Shown here: piece after piece, positions 7,717 through 14,193 of the stretch
Layout: every line of letters begins with the position of its first letter
How positions within the stretch are numbered: position 1 is the first letter of the stretch
Source of the DNA: Sphingomonadales bacterium UBA1936
Lineage (GTDB): Bacteria > Pseudomonadota > Alphaproteobacteria > Sphingomonadales > Sphingomonadaceae
Direction of reading: 5' to 3'
NCBI GenBank assembly: GCA_002336985.1
Contig: DDFE01000164.1
Span: 1-14,193 of the forward strand
DNA length: 14,193 bases
Made by a program: the position numbers and the translations under genes
The notes under the pieces: model-generated
Databases searched by the model: none
The model's input: the letters and a program-made list of their open reading frames with translations, nothing else
What the model was told of the DNA's origin: nothing

Positions 7717-7745
7717 ATTCGAACAGAAACACGCTCCTTCGACAA
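7717..7745 (-). promoter_or_regulatory. Candidate promoter for the HD-domain gene
   Basis: On the minus strand TTGTCG (7740-7745) and TCGAAT (7717-7722) are separated by 17 bases, giving a start of transcription near 7710 and a leader of about 20 bases before the ATG at 7688. Each hexamer matches about four of six sigma-70 positions. The 7689-7773 gap is the only space for promoters of both divergent genes. The assignment is tentative. Confidence 0.3.
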
Positions 7746-7752
7746 GGGAGAT

Positions 7753-7761
7753 ACGAACGGT
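7753..7761 (-). promoter_or_regulatory. Candidate LytTR binding site between the HD gene and the kinase
   Basis: The minus strand reads ACCGTTCGT, which fits every position of the general LytTR consensus [TA][AC][CA]GTTN[AG][TG]. A partly similar element (CTGTTCGAAT) lies 34 bases away at 7715-7724 and shares the GTTCG core, but the usual pair spaced about 21 bases is not seen. A LytTR regulator is encoded by the second gene downstream, so autoregulation is plausible. A single 9-base degenerate match is weak evidence. Confidence 0.22.
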
Positions 7762-7773
7762 TAAGGTCGCCGG

Positions 7774-8871
7774 ATGTCTCGCCAGACGCCTTCACCCGCC
7801 GCTTTTTTCGATGACAAGAACCGGGCGTTCTGGATGCTGCAGGGGGCGGGCTGGACCGGTTATCTGTTGCTACGCATCGCGAGCGGCATCGCCAACGGCC
7901 TCGGCCTCGCCTTCCTGATCCAGGTCCTGGTCTCGGCGGCCACCGGCTATTCGATGACGCTGGTGATGGCGGCGGTCTATCGCTGGCTGATCCGCAAATC
8001 GCCGCTGATCATCTGGACGGGATCGCTGGGTACGGTGGTCATCGCCGTCGGCGCCTATTCGACCATCGACGCATGGGTCTACACCATGGTCAACGAGGGG
8101 CGGAACGTCATCGAGGTCGACCTGTTCCTTGGCTCGGCCGTGCTCAACGCCCTGCTGCTGGGCGCCTGGTCGGCGCTGTATTACTCGATCAACTTCTTCC
8201 TGATCGCTGAGCGCCAGACCCTGCAGTTGCTGAAACTCGAGGCAACGGCCTCATCCGCCCAGCTCGCGATGTTGCGGTACCAGCTCAATCCGCATTTCCT
8301 GTTCAACACGCTCAATTCGATTTCGACGCTCGTTCTGCTGAAACAGAACGACCGGGCGAATGCGATGCTGGGGCGGCTGTCATCGTTTCTTCGCTACACA
8401 CTGGTCAACGAGCCGGAGGCGCAGGTGACCATCGAACAGGAGGTGGAGACGCTGAAACTCTATCTCGACATCGAAAAAATGCGCTTCGAAGAGCGCCTGC
8501 AATCGCGCTTCGACATCGACCCGCGCGTCACCAAGGCGCGCCTGCCCTCGCTGCTGCTCCAGCCGCTGGTCGAAAACGCCATCAAATATGCGGTCAGCAC
8601 GCAGGAGGAGGGGGCCGAAATCGCGGTTTCGGCGCGGTTGAGCGGAGAACGGGTGCAGATCGTCGTTTCGGACACGGGTCCGGGGTTGAACGATGCGGCA
8701 GTCCGCCCCAGCTATTCGACGGGCGTCGGGATCACGAACATCCGTGACCGCCTGACGCAGGCCTATGGGCCCGGCCATCGGTTCGACAGCGGCAATTCGC
8801 CACAGGGCGGCTTTGCTGTTACAATCGAAATCCCGATGGTTGTCGAAGTGCAACAACTAGAGGCTGCATGA
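7774..8871 (+). CDS. LytS/AlgZ-type sensor histidine kinase
   Basis: A membrane histidine kinase of 365 residues. Residues 20-145 contain about four hydrophobic segments with no recognisable periplasmic sensor domain. The phosphoacceptor region of the His_kinase (LytS) family follows, with H174 in LRYQLNPHFLFNTLNSIS. The ATP-binding domain has LLLQPLVENAIKYA (N268), DTGPGL (300-305) and GVGITNIRDRL. It should phosphorylate the response regulator encoded next, whose start codon overlaps the kinase stop in ATGA. The ATG at 7774 has AAGG seven bases upstream. The stimulus is unknown; with so little outside the membrane, sensing is probably within or near the bilayer. It is divergent from the HD gene with 85 bases between them. 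Confidence 0.94.
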   Translation: MSRQTPSPAAFFDDKNRAFWMLQGAGWTGYLLLRIASGIANGLGLAFLIQVLVSAATGYSMTLVMAAVYRWLIRKSPLIIWTGSLGTVVIAVGAYSTIDAWVYTMVNEGRNVIEVDLFLGSAVLNALLLGAWSALYYSINFFLIAERQTLQLLKLEATASSAQLAMLRYQLNPHFLFNTLNSISTLVLLKQNDRANAMLGRLSSFLRYTLVNEPEAQVTIEQEVETLKLYLDIEKMRFEERLQSRFDIDPRVTKARLPSLLLQPLVENAIKYAVSTQEEGAEIAVSARLSGERVQIVVSDTGPGLNDAAVRPSYSTGVGITNIRDRLTQAYGPGHRFDSGNSPQGGFAVTIEIPMVVEVQQLEAA

Positions 8872-9668
8872 CTATTCGCACCATTCTCGTCGACGACGAA
8901 TCCCTTGCCATCCAGGGCATGGAACACCGCTTGGCGGCGCATGACGATGTGTACGTCGTCGATACCTGTTCCAACGGCCGTGAAGCCATCCGGTCGATCA
9001 AGACCAACAAGCCAGACCTTGTCTTCCTCGATATCCAGATGCCCGGTTTCGACGGCTTTTCGGTCGTACAGGGCCTGATGGAGGTCGAACCGCCGCTGTT
9101 CGTATTCGTCACCGCCTATTCCGATCATGCGATCCGCGCGTTCGAAACGGACGCCACCGATTATCTGGTCAAGCCGGTCGAGGAGTCGCGCCTTGCCGAC
9201 ACACTCGACCGTGTACGCCAGCGCCTTGCCGAAAAGCGCAGCAAGCAGGAGGCCGGCCGCCTGATGGAGGCGCTTGCCGAACATGCGCCCGACGCCGTCG
9301 ACGACCTGACTGACAGCGGCGACGCCCATGCGGCCAACCGCTATGAAAAGCTGATCAACATCAAGGATCGCGGCCAGATTTTCCGGGTCGATGTCGACAC
9401 GATCGAACGCATCGACGCTGCGGGCGATTACATGTGCATCTACACCGGCGACAACACGCTGATCCTGCGCGAAACGATGAAGGATCTCGAGCGCCGCCTC
9501 GATCCGCGGCGTTTCCAGCGCGTTCACCGTTCGACGATCGTCAACCTCGACCTCGTGAAGCAAGTTAAGCCGCACACCAACGGCGAATGCTTCCTGGTGC
9601 TGGGGTCAGGCGCGCAGGTGAAGGTGTCGCGCAGCTATCGCGATGTCGTCGCGCGGTTCGTCCACTAG
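8868..9668 (+). CDS. LytTR-family response regulator
   Basis: A cytoplasmic transcription regulator of 266 residues. The receiver domain (about 4-120) has the acidic pair D9-D10, phosphoacceptor D55 in LVFLDIQMPGFDG, T82 and K102 in DYLVKPVEE. A charged linker (about 115-155) leads to a LytTR DNA-binding domain (about 157-266), with IFRVDVDTIERIDAAGDYMCIYT, RFQRVHRSTIVNL and VKVSRSYRDVVARF. It is the partner of the kinase: the genes overlap by 4 bases (ATGA), with AGAGG at 8859-8863 as ribosome site. Its stop is only one base from the stop of the convergent msrB gene, so there is no room for a separate terminator. Targets are unknown; possible sites are noted upstream of the kinase, the receptor and the P450. 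Confidence 0.95.
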   Translation: MTIRTILVDDESLAIQGMEHRLAAHDDVYVVDTCSNGREAIRSIKTNKPDLVFLDIQMPGFDGFSVVQGLMEVEPPLFVFVTAYSDHAIRAFETDATDYLVKPVEESRLADTLDRVRQRLAEKRSKQEAGRLMEALAEHAPDAVDDLTDSGDAHAANRYEKLINIKDRGQIFRVDVDTIERIDAAGDYMCIYTGDNTLILRETMKDLERRLDPRRFQRVHRSTIVNLDLVKQVKPHTNGECFLVLGSGAQVKVSRSYRDVVARFVH

Positions 9669-9669
9669 G

Positions 9670-10161
9670 TCAGGCGCGTCCCGGCGTGAATTTAAGCGCC
9701 GTTCCATTCATGCAATAACGCTTGCCGGTGGGCCGCGGACCGTCGTCGAATACGTGACCCAAATGCCCGCCGCAGCGGCGGCATACGACTTCGACCCGTT
9801 CCATACCGAGCGTCCGATCGACATTCGTCAGAATGGCTTGCGGCAGATGGTCGTAGAAGCTCGGCCAGCCCGTGCCGCTGTCGAACTTGGTCTTCGACGA
9901 ATAGTTCGGCAACCCGCACCCGGCGCATGAAAAGATGCCGGCGCGGTGTTCGTTGAGAAACGGGCTCTTGAAGGGATAGTCGGTCGCACCCTGCCGCAAG
10001 GTCGCATATTGCGCGGGCGTCAGCCGCTTGCGCCATTCGGCGTCGGCCAGGGTCAGCTCATATGTCCGCGCCGGTGCCTTGGCGCAGGCGGCGGTTGCGA
10101 ACAGGCTGCCCAGCGCGAGTGTGCTCGATGCGGTCACGAAGCTGCGGCGGTTCAGGGTCAT
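9670..10161 (-). CDS. msrB: Peptide-methionine (R)-S-oxide reductase MsrB, probably Tat-exported
   Basis: Repairs oxidised methionine by reducing the R-sulfoxide in proteins. It has 163 residues. The catalytic cysteine is C150 in RYCMNGTALKF; a structural zinc site is formed by C79, C82, C127 and C130; GTGWPSF (96-102) and H133/H136 in GGHLGHVF complete the active site. The N-terminus MTLNRRSFVTASSTLALGSL has the twin-arginine motif RRSF and a hydrophobic stretch ending in ATAACA, so the enzyme is probably exported to the periplasm through Tat; a lipoprotein site at C26 is less likely because position -3 is Thr. The ATG at 10159-10161 has GGAG eight bases upstream; extension to 10194 would put 11 residues before the Tat motif. 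It lies 50 bases after the P450 gene on the same strand. Confidence 0.95.
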   Translation of the reverse strand: MTLNRRSFVTASSTLALGSLFATAACAKAPARTYELTLADAEWRKRLTPAQYATLRQGATDYPFKSPFLNEHRAGIFSCAGCGLPNYSSKTKFDSGTGWPSFYDHLPQAILTNVDRTLGMERVEVVCRRCGGHLGHVFDDGPRPTGKRYCMNGTALKFTPGRA

Positions 10162-10211
10162 CCTCGGGTCTCCAGTCTCGGCCCAGATACGCACCAGCCC
10201 CGCTCAAAGTT

Positions 10212-11486
10212 TCAATAGCGTTCCAGCATCACCTGCAGATGGCGATAGCCGTTGACGAAGCAGGCGGGCACGCGGTCGGGTTCGCCGATGGCATTCACGC
10301 GCAGGCGGCGTTTCGCCATTTCCTCGAGCAAGACGATCAGCTGCAGTTCGGCGACACGCGCACCGACACAACGATGGATGCCATAGCCGAACGACAGGTG
10401 TCGCCGCGCATTTTCACGATCGACGGTGATGCGGTCGGCGTCGGGAAAGACGCTCTCGTCACGATTTGCCGAGATATACCAGAGCGCCAGCTTGTCGCCC
10501 TTGCGGATTTTGTGGCCCTCGACCTCCGCATCTTCGGTCGCGGTACGGCGCATATGGGCGAGCGGCGTCTGCCACCGGATGAGCTCGCTGACTGCGTTGG
10601 GGATGAGGTCGGGGTTTGCCTCGAGCTTCGCCCGCTCATCGGGAAACTGCGATAGCCCCCAGGCATAGGCCGTCATCGAATTGCGCGTCGTATCGTTACC
10701 GCCGACGATGAGAAGGATGAGGTTCCCCATGAACTCGCCCTCGGACATGTGGCTCATGGCGTCCGAATGGAGCATGATCGAGATCAGGTCGGGCGACGGC
10801 GGCTGGCCCTTTTTCGATTCCCACAGCGTGTTGAACGCCATGCCCATTTCATAGGCCGTCATCAGGCGCGCCTGGCGCTGCTCGACCGTGCCGAACGCCT
10901 CGACATCGCCCAATGCATCAGACCAGCGGGTCAGATTGTGGCGCTGATCCCACGGGAAATCGAAGAGCCGCGCGAGCATGCCGGTCGTCAGTTCGATCGA
11001 GACGCGTTCGACCCAATCGAACGGCTCACCCACTGGCAAACCGTCGAGCACTTCGCACGTGTGGGCAACAGCATCTTCGCGCATCCGGGCGATTTCGCTG
11101 GGCGTGAACGCGGGCGCGACGGTGCGGCGCTGGGCGGTATGCTGCGGCGGGTCCATCGCGATGAACATCGGCATGCGTACCTCGGCCTCGGCGACGCGCT
11201 CGGGATCGCCAACCACGGTGATGCCACCGACTTCCCACGACGACGAAAAAATCTTGGGCAGGGCCTCGATATGGACGATCGGTTTGTAGGTGGAGATCGA
11301 CCAATAAGGGCCGAACCGCCCGTTCTCGCAATAATAGATGCCGCCGCGTTCGCGCAGCGTTCGGAACGGGGCATGCCAGGTGTGGCCGGTGTATAAATGC
11401 GGTTGCGTGACGTCGAGCGGGTCCGCCCGATCCGGTCCGATCACCGCACCGATATCATCGCCGGCTTCGATTGCCGCTGTCGCCAT
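10212..11486 (-). CDS. Cytochrome P450, CYP153-like
   Basis: A soluble bacterial class I P450 of 424 residues. The oxygen-activating I-helix motif is GGNDTTRN (262-269), the ExxR pair is E301/R304 (ELIR), and the heme loop is FGYGIHRCVG (366-375) with C373 as heme ligand. The sequence LIVGGNDTTRNS, the MFIAMDPPQHTAQRR segment and HLSFGYGIHRCVG...AELQL resemble CYP153, whose members hydroxylate the terminal carbon of alkanes and related chains. That subfamily call is from memory of motifs; other oxidations are possible. It needs a ferredoxin and a reductase, and neither is encoded here. The ATG at 11484-11486 has AGAGG just upstream. It is 59 bases after the acyl-CoA dehydrogenase gene on the same strand, and a shared fatty-acid or hydrocarbon role would make sense. 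Confidence 0.93.
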   Translation of the reverse strand: MATAAIEAGDDIGAVIGPDRADPLDVTQPHLYTGHTWHAPFRTLRERGGIYYCENGRFGPYWSISTYKPIVHIEALPKIFSSSWEVGGITVVGDPERVAEAEVRMPMFIAMDPPQHTAQRRTVAPAFTPSEIARMREDAVAHTCEVLDGLPVGEPFDWVERVSIELTTGMLARLFDFPWDQRHNLTRWSDALGDVEAFGTVEQRQARLMTAYEMGMAFNTLWESKKGQPPSPDLISIMLHSDAMSHMSEGEFMGNLILLIVGGNDTTRNSMTAYAWGLSQFPDERAKLEANPDLIPNAVSELIRWQTPLAHMRRTATEDAEVEGHKIRKGDKLALWYISANRDESVFPDADRITVDRENARRHLSFGYGIHRCVGARVAELQLIVLLEEMAKRRLRVNAIGEPDRVPACFVNGYRHLQVMLERY

Positions 11487-11507
11487 TGCACCTCTCCCGT
11501 GCCTTTG

Positions 11508-11522
11508 GTTGCAAGCTGCAAC
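11508..11522. repeat. Short palindrome upstream of the P450 gene
   Basis: GTTGCA (11508-11513) and TGCAAC (11517-11522) form a perfect 6-base inverted repeat around AGC, 22 bases before the P450 start codon and in the 59-base gap to the preceding gene. No T-run follows on either strand, so it looks more like an operator than a terminator. No regulator gene is adjacent. A match to the LytTR consensus (TCAGTTGAG, minus strand, 11522-11530) abuts it. Confidence 0.35.
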
Positions 11523-11545
11523 TCAACTGACACGCGAGTCAATAG

Positions 11546-12415
11546 CTAGCGCGTCGGCACGGGCTCCGGCCCTGAATAGTCATAGAAGCCGCGCCCCGAT
11601 TTCCGGCCTGTCCATCCCGCCTCGACATATTTGACGAGCAAGGGAGCGGGGCGGAACTTCGGATCGCCGGTCGAGGTGAACAGCACGCGGGCGATTTCGA
11701 GGCAGGTGTCGAGCCCGATGAAATCCGCGAGCGTCAGCGGCCCCATCGGGTGGTTGAGGCCCAGGCGACATGCGGTGTCGATGTCCTGAATGGTCGCCAC
11801 GCCCTCACCCAGCGCGAAGCACGCTTCGTTGAGCATCGGCATCAGGATGCGGTTGACGATAAAGCCCGGCGCATCGTTCGCATGGACGATCTCCTTGCCG
11901 AGCGACTTTCCATAGATTTCGACCGCGGCGACCGTGGCGTCACTGGTCGCAAGGCCGCGGATGACTTCGATCAGGCCCATCAACGGCACGGGATTGAAGA
12001 AATGCACGCCGATGAAGCGCGCGGCATCGGGCGCCGCCTGCCCGAGCCGCGTGATCGGGATGGACGAGGTGTTGGTGGCAAGGATGGCATCGGCGCGCAT
12101 CACCTTGCCCACATCGGCGAAGATCGCGCGCTTGATCTCTTCCCGTTCGGTCGCCGCCTCGATCACGAGGTCGCAATCGCCGAAGCCGGACGTGTCGCCC
12201 ACGGTTTCGATCTTTGCCAGCGTCGCGTCGCGCGCCTCTGAAGTCAGCTTTTCCTTTTCGACGAGGCGACCGAGGGCCTTGGCGATCCCCGCCTTGCCCT
12301 TTTCCGCCAGCGCCACGTCGCGATCGGACAGCAGGGTGCGATAACCCGCGGCTGCCGAGACCTGCGCGATGCCCGCGCCCATCTGTCCCGCCCCGATCAC
12401 GCCGATTGTCTTCAC
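11546..12415 (-). CDS. 3-hydroxybutyryl-CoA dehydrogenase / short 3-hydroxyacyl-CoA dehydrogenase
   Basis: A cytoplasmic NAD(P)-dependent dehydrogenase of 289 residues that interconverts (S)-3-hydroxyacyl-CoA and 3-oxoacyl-CoA, as in beta-oxidation, butanoate or phenylacetate pathways. The N-terminal Rossmann loop is GAGQMGAG (from residue 8), followed by the acidic-residue strand SDRD. The catalytic region has [24 protein letters not shown] with the active-site His, [16 protein letters not shown] with the conserved Asn, and [18 protein letters not shown]. It is the single-domain type without the hydratase of FadB. I chose the GTG at 12413-12415 because GGAG lies seven bases upstream and the protein then starts [10 protein letters not shown] as in relatives; the longer frame from a TTG at 12430 starts inside that ribosome site. 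It is first in a likely operon with the P450 and msrB. Confidence 0.93.
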   Translation of the reverse strand: MKTIGVIGAGQMGAGIAQVSAAAGYRTLLSDRDVALAEKGKAGIAKALGRLVEKEKLTSEARDATLAKIETVGDTSGFGDCDLVIEAATEREEIKRAIFADVGKVMRADAILATNTSSIPITRLGQAAPDAARFIGVHFFNPVPLMGLIEVIRGLATSDATVAAVEIYGKSLGKEIVHANDAPGFIVNRILMPMLNEACFALGEGVATIQDIDTACRLGLNHPMGPLTLADFIGLDTCLEIARVLFTSTGDPKFRPAPLLVKYVEAGWTGRKSGRGFYDYSGPEPVPTR

Positions 12416-12482
12416 GCCCTGTCTCCTCAAGCTGTGCGGCTTGCCCTAAGCTCGGGCATCCGATTCAGCTAGGGGGCCCTTC

Positions 12483-13472
12483 ATGATCGCGTTGCTCGCA
12501 CTCGCCACCGTGGCGGTCCATCCGGGCGAACTCAAGACGTTCAGGGACTGGACGGTCGGATGCGACAATGGCCGCACCTGCCAGGCGGTCGCGCTGATGC
12601 CCGAAGTGCCCGACGACGACAGCGCCACGATGATCGTGAAGCGCGGACCGGGCGCGAATGCCATCCCCGAAATCTCGCTGGTGCCCCAGAACGACGGCGC
12701 AGCCATCGTGGCTGCCGATGGGAAACGGAGCGGCATACGCCTGGTGGTGAAGTCCGGCGACGTCACCATCCTGCCCGCCGATGCGCTGAAAATGATCGCG
12801 ACTGTAACGACGGCCAAACGGATCGAGGTGCTGGATGCCAAGGGCAAGCGCATCGCGACTATCTCACCCGCGGGTGCAAGCGCGGCGCTGCGCTATATCG
12901 ACGATCAGCAGAAGCGCGTCGGCACCGTTACCGCGCTGGTAGCGAAGGGTTCGGCAACCACCGTCCGCCCGGCGCCTGCCGTGCCGGTGATCGCCACCCC
13001 CAAAGTGCCGAAGCTGCTACCTGCGCGGTTTCGCGCGGCGGAGGCGCGGAAGTTCGCTGGTGAGAATGACTGCGCGGCGGACATGTCGGACTACAAGCCG
13101 GAGGCGCACCGGCTGGACGCCACGCATACACTCATCCTTGTGCCCACACCCTGCGACAACGGTGCGTATAACTACTGGTCGGTGGCGACGATCGCCGGAA
13201 ACACCGGGACGCCGCTGGTCCGAGCACGCTTCGATACGACGACCGGCATGGGTGCGAGAGAAAATCCAGAACTAGGTCTGGTCAATGCCGACTGGGACGA
13301 GAAGGCACGGCTGCTCAAGACCTATGCCAAGGGGCGCGGCCTCGGTGATTGCGGCACGATGCAGAGCTTCGCATGGGACGGCACCCGTTTCCGCCTCGCC
13401 GAACAGGCGGAGATGGGTGAGTGCCGCGGCAGCACCGATTACATCACGACCTGGCGCGCCGTTGTGCGTTAG
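12483..13472 (+). CDS. DUF1176 envelope protein of unknown function
   Basis: A 329-residue protein that fits the DUF1176 family, found mainly in proteobacteria and without a known function. Family features are the early FRDWTVGCDNGRTCQAV segment and the C-terminal LGDCGTMQSFAWDGTRFRLAEQAEMGECRG...TTWR. Six cysteines (C27, C33, then ENDC, PTPC, GDC and GEC) suggest three disulfides and a periplasmic location. The N-terminus MIALLALATVAVHPGE is hydrophobic but short and lacks the usual basic residues, so export is likely but not certain. The ATG at 12483 has AGGGGG six bases upstream and no in-frame alternative was found above it. It diverges from the acyl-CoA dehydrogenase gene across 67 bases and its stop overlaps that of egtD by 4 bases. 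Confidence 0.85.
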   Translation: MIALLALATVAVHPGELKTFRDWTVGCDNGRTCQAVALMPEVPDDDSATMIVKRGPGANAIPEISLVPQNDGAAIVAADGKRSGIRLVVKSGDVTILPADALKMIATVTTAKRIEVLDAKGKRIATISPAGASAALRYIDDQQKRVGTVTALVAKGSATTVRPAPAVPVIATPKVPKLLPARFRAAEARKFAGENDCAADMSDYKPEAHRLDATHTLILVPTPCDNGAYNYWSVATIAGNTGTPLVRARFDTTTGMGARENPELGLVNADWDEKARLLKTYAKGRGLGDCGTMQSFAWDGTRFRLAEQAEMGECRGSTDYITTWRAVVR

Positions 13473-14193
13473 GGCGCCGACTTTTCCGGCCGTGCTTCGG
13501 CGAGGATCAGCGCGAACCGGTCGGTCGCGTCGGTCCATTCGGCGATCGGCGACCAGCCCCCGGCACGCAGCAGCAGTCGCGCATCGCGGGGACCGTATTT
13601 ATGACTGTTCTCGGTGTGAATGCTCTCACCCGCCAGCATCGAGAAATCATGCCCGTCGACGGCAAAAGACACATCGCGCGTCGCGACCAGGTGCATTTCG
13701 ATGCGCGCATAATTGTCGTTCCAGCGCGCCTCGTGGCGGAAGGCGTCGTGCGGCGCAGTGCCCCGCAGCTCGCGGTTGATCCGCGTCAGCAGGTTGGTGT
13801 TGAACCGCGCCGTGACCCCCGCCGCGTCATCATAAGCAGCGAGCAGGGTGTCGACATCCTTCACCCGGTCCATGCCGATCAGCAGCATCGCACCGGTACC
13901 GAGAGATGCGCGCATCGTGCGCAACAGGTCGGTCGCGGTGCGCGCGATCAGGTTGCCGATCGTCGAGCCGGGGAAGAAGCCGAGCCGGGGCAAGTCCGCG
14001 ATCTCTTCGGACAGGGCAAGCGGACGCGTGAAGTCCGCCTCCACCGGCAACACCGGCAGCTCCGGAAAATCGGCGGCCAGCGCGGCAGACGACGACCGCA
14101 GGAAATCGCCTGAAATATCGATGGGGACATAAGCCGATGGCGCGACGGCACGAAGCAGGTGCGGCGTCTTCGTCGACGAGCCCGAACCGAATT
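13469..14193 (-). CDS. egtD: L-histidine N-alpha-methyltransferase EgtD, N-terminus outside the window
   Basis: EgtD trimethylates histidine to hercynine with S-adenosylmethionine, the first step of ergothioneine synthesis. The minus strand gives 240 residues running in from the right edge without a start. The first residues seen, FGSGSSTKTPHLLRAV, are the SAM-binding Gly-rich loop; next come YVPIDISGDFL, LGFFPGSTIGNL and LLIGMDRVKD. Near the C-terminus IHTENSHKY holds the Glu (codon 13610-13612) and Ser (13604-13606) of the E-x-S pair that contacts the imidazole in mycobacterial EgtD. The family has about 320 residues, so about 80 are outside. EgtB is usually the neighbour and may lie upstream beyond the edge. 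Its TAA stop overlaps the TAG of the convergent DUF1176 gene by 4 bases. Confidence 0.94.
   Translation of the reverse strand, partial: FGSGSSTKTPHLLRAVAPSAYVPIDISGDFLRSSSAALAADFPELPVLPVEADFTRPLALSEEIADLPRLGFFPGSTIGNLIARTATDLLRTMRASLGTGAMLLIGMDRVKDVDTLLAAYDDAAGVTARFNTNLLTRINRELRGTAPHDAFRHEARWNDNYARIEMHLVATRDVSFAVDGHDFSMLAGESIHTENSHKYGPRDARLLLRAGGWSPIAEWTDATDRFALILAEARPEKSAP

Noticed and set aside
7689..7745. Longer N-terminus for the HD protein starting at 7745
   Set aside because: The strong AGGAGAGAG site directly before the ATG at 7688 decides for the shorter protein, and the extension would cover the likely promoter.
8763..9575. Open frame of 270 codons antisense to the response regulator
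   Set aside because: It is a mirror of the receiver and LytTR coding sequence with no ribosome site or recognisable motif.
10162..10194. Longer N-terminus for MsrB
   Set aside because: It would place eleven residues before the twin-arginine signal, and a ribosome site is found before the ATG at 10161.
10749..11396. Open frame of 215 codons antisense to the P450
   Set aside because: The P450 on the other strand has all its signature motifs; this frame has none.

Overview
The window is a GC-rich chromosomal segment, most likely from a Sphingomonas-type alphaproteobacterium (Sphingomonadaceae). This rests on the uniformly high-GC third codon positions, the large TonB-dependent receptor with an AYA|Q-type signal peptide, the LytS/LytTR pair, the CYP153-like P450 and the DUF1176 protein. 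The assignment is inferred from gene content; there is no rRNA marker. I saw no insertion sequence, tRNA, CRISPR array, phage gene or integrase. The layout is compact, with intergenic gaps from 1 to about 175 bases, and looks like core genome.

Left part (1-4042): a minus-strand pair encodes a small CHCC zinc-finger protein (NDUFS6-like) and the protease TldD, which runs off the left edge. Divergent from it, a plus-strand pair encodes a YadG-type ABC ATPase without its permease and L-aspartate oxidase NadB. Their reading frames overlap by 8 bases.

Middle (4043-9668): a 174-base leader with a hairpin precedes a 935-residue TonB-dependent receptor that carries five closely spaced cysteine pairs. 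A strong bidirectional terminator separates it from a convergent HD-domain gene. That protein keeps a six-residue H...HD...H...H...D pattern like the PhnZ/TmpB/MIOX diiron oxygenases. Divergent from the HD gene is a LytS-type histidine kinase translationally coupled to a LytTR response regulator.

Right part (9670-14193): three minus-strand genes read in the order 3-hydroxyacyl-CoA dehydrogenase, CYP153-like cytochrome P450, Tat-exported MsrB. A DUF1176 envelope protein diverges from them and overlaps tail to tail with a partial EgtD (ergothioneine biosynthesis) that continues past the right edge.

How the genes may work together: the P450 and the acyl-CoA dehydrogenase could belong to alkane or fatty-acid oxidation. 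MsrB and EgtD are oxidative-defence functions. The kinase/regulator pair could act on the neighbouring HD gene and possibly on the receptor. Single matches to the general LytTR binding consensus lie in three of the intergenic gaps, but this is weak evidence. No obvious new multigene system is visible. The most interesting candidates are the HD putative oxygenase, the disulfide-rich receptor and the permease-less ABC ATPase coupled to nadB.
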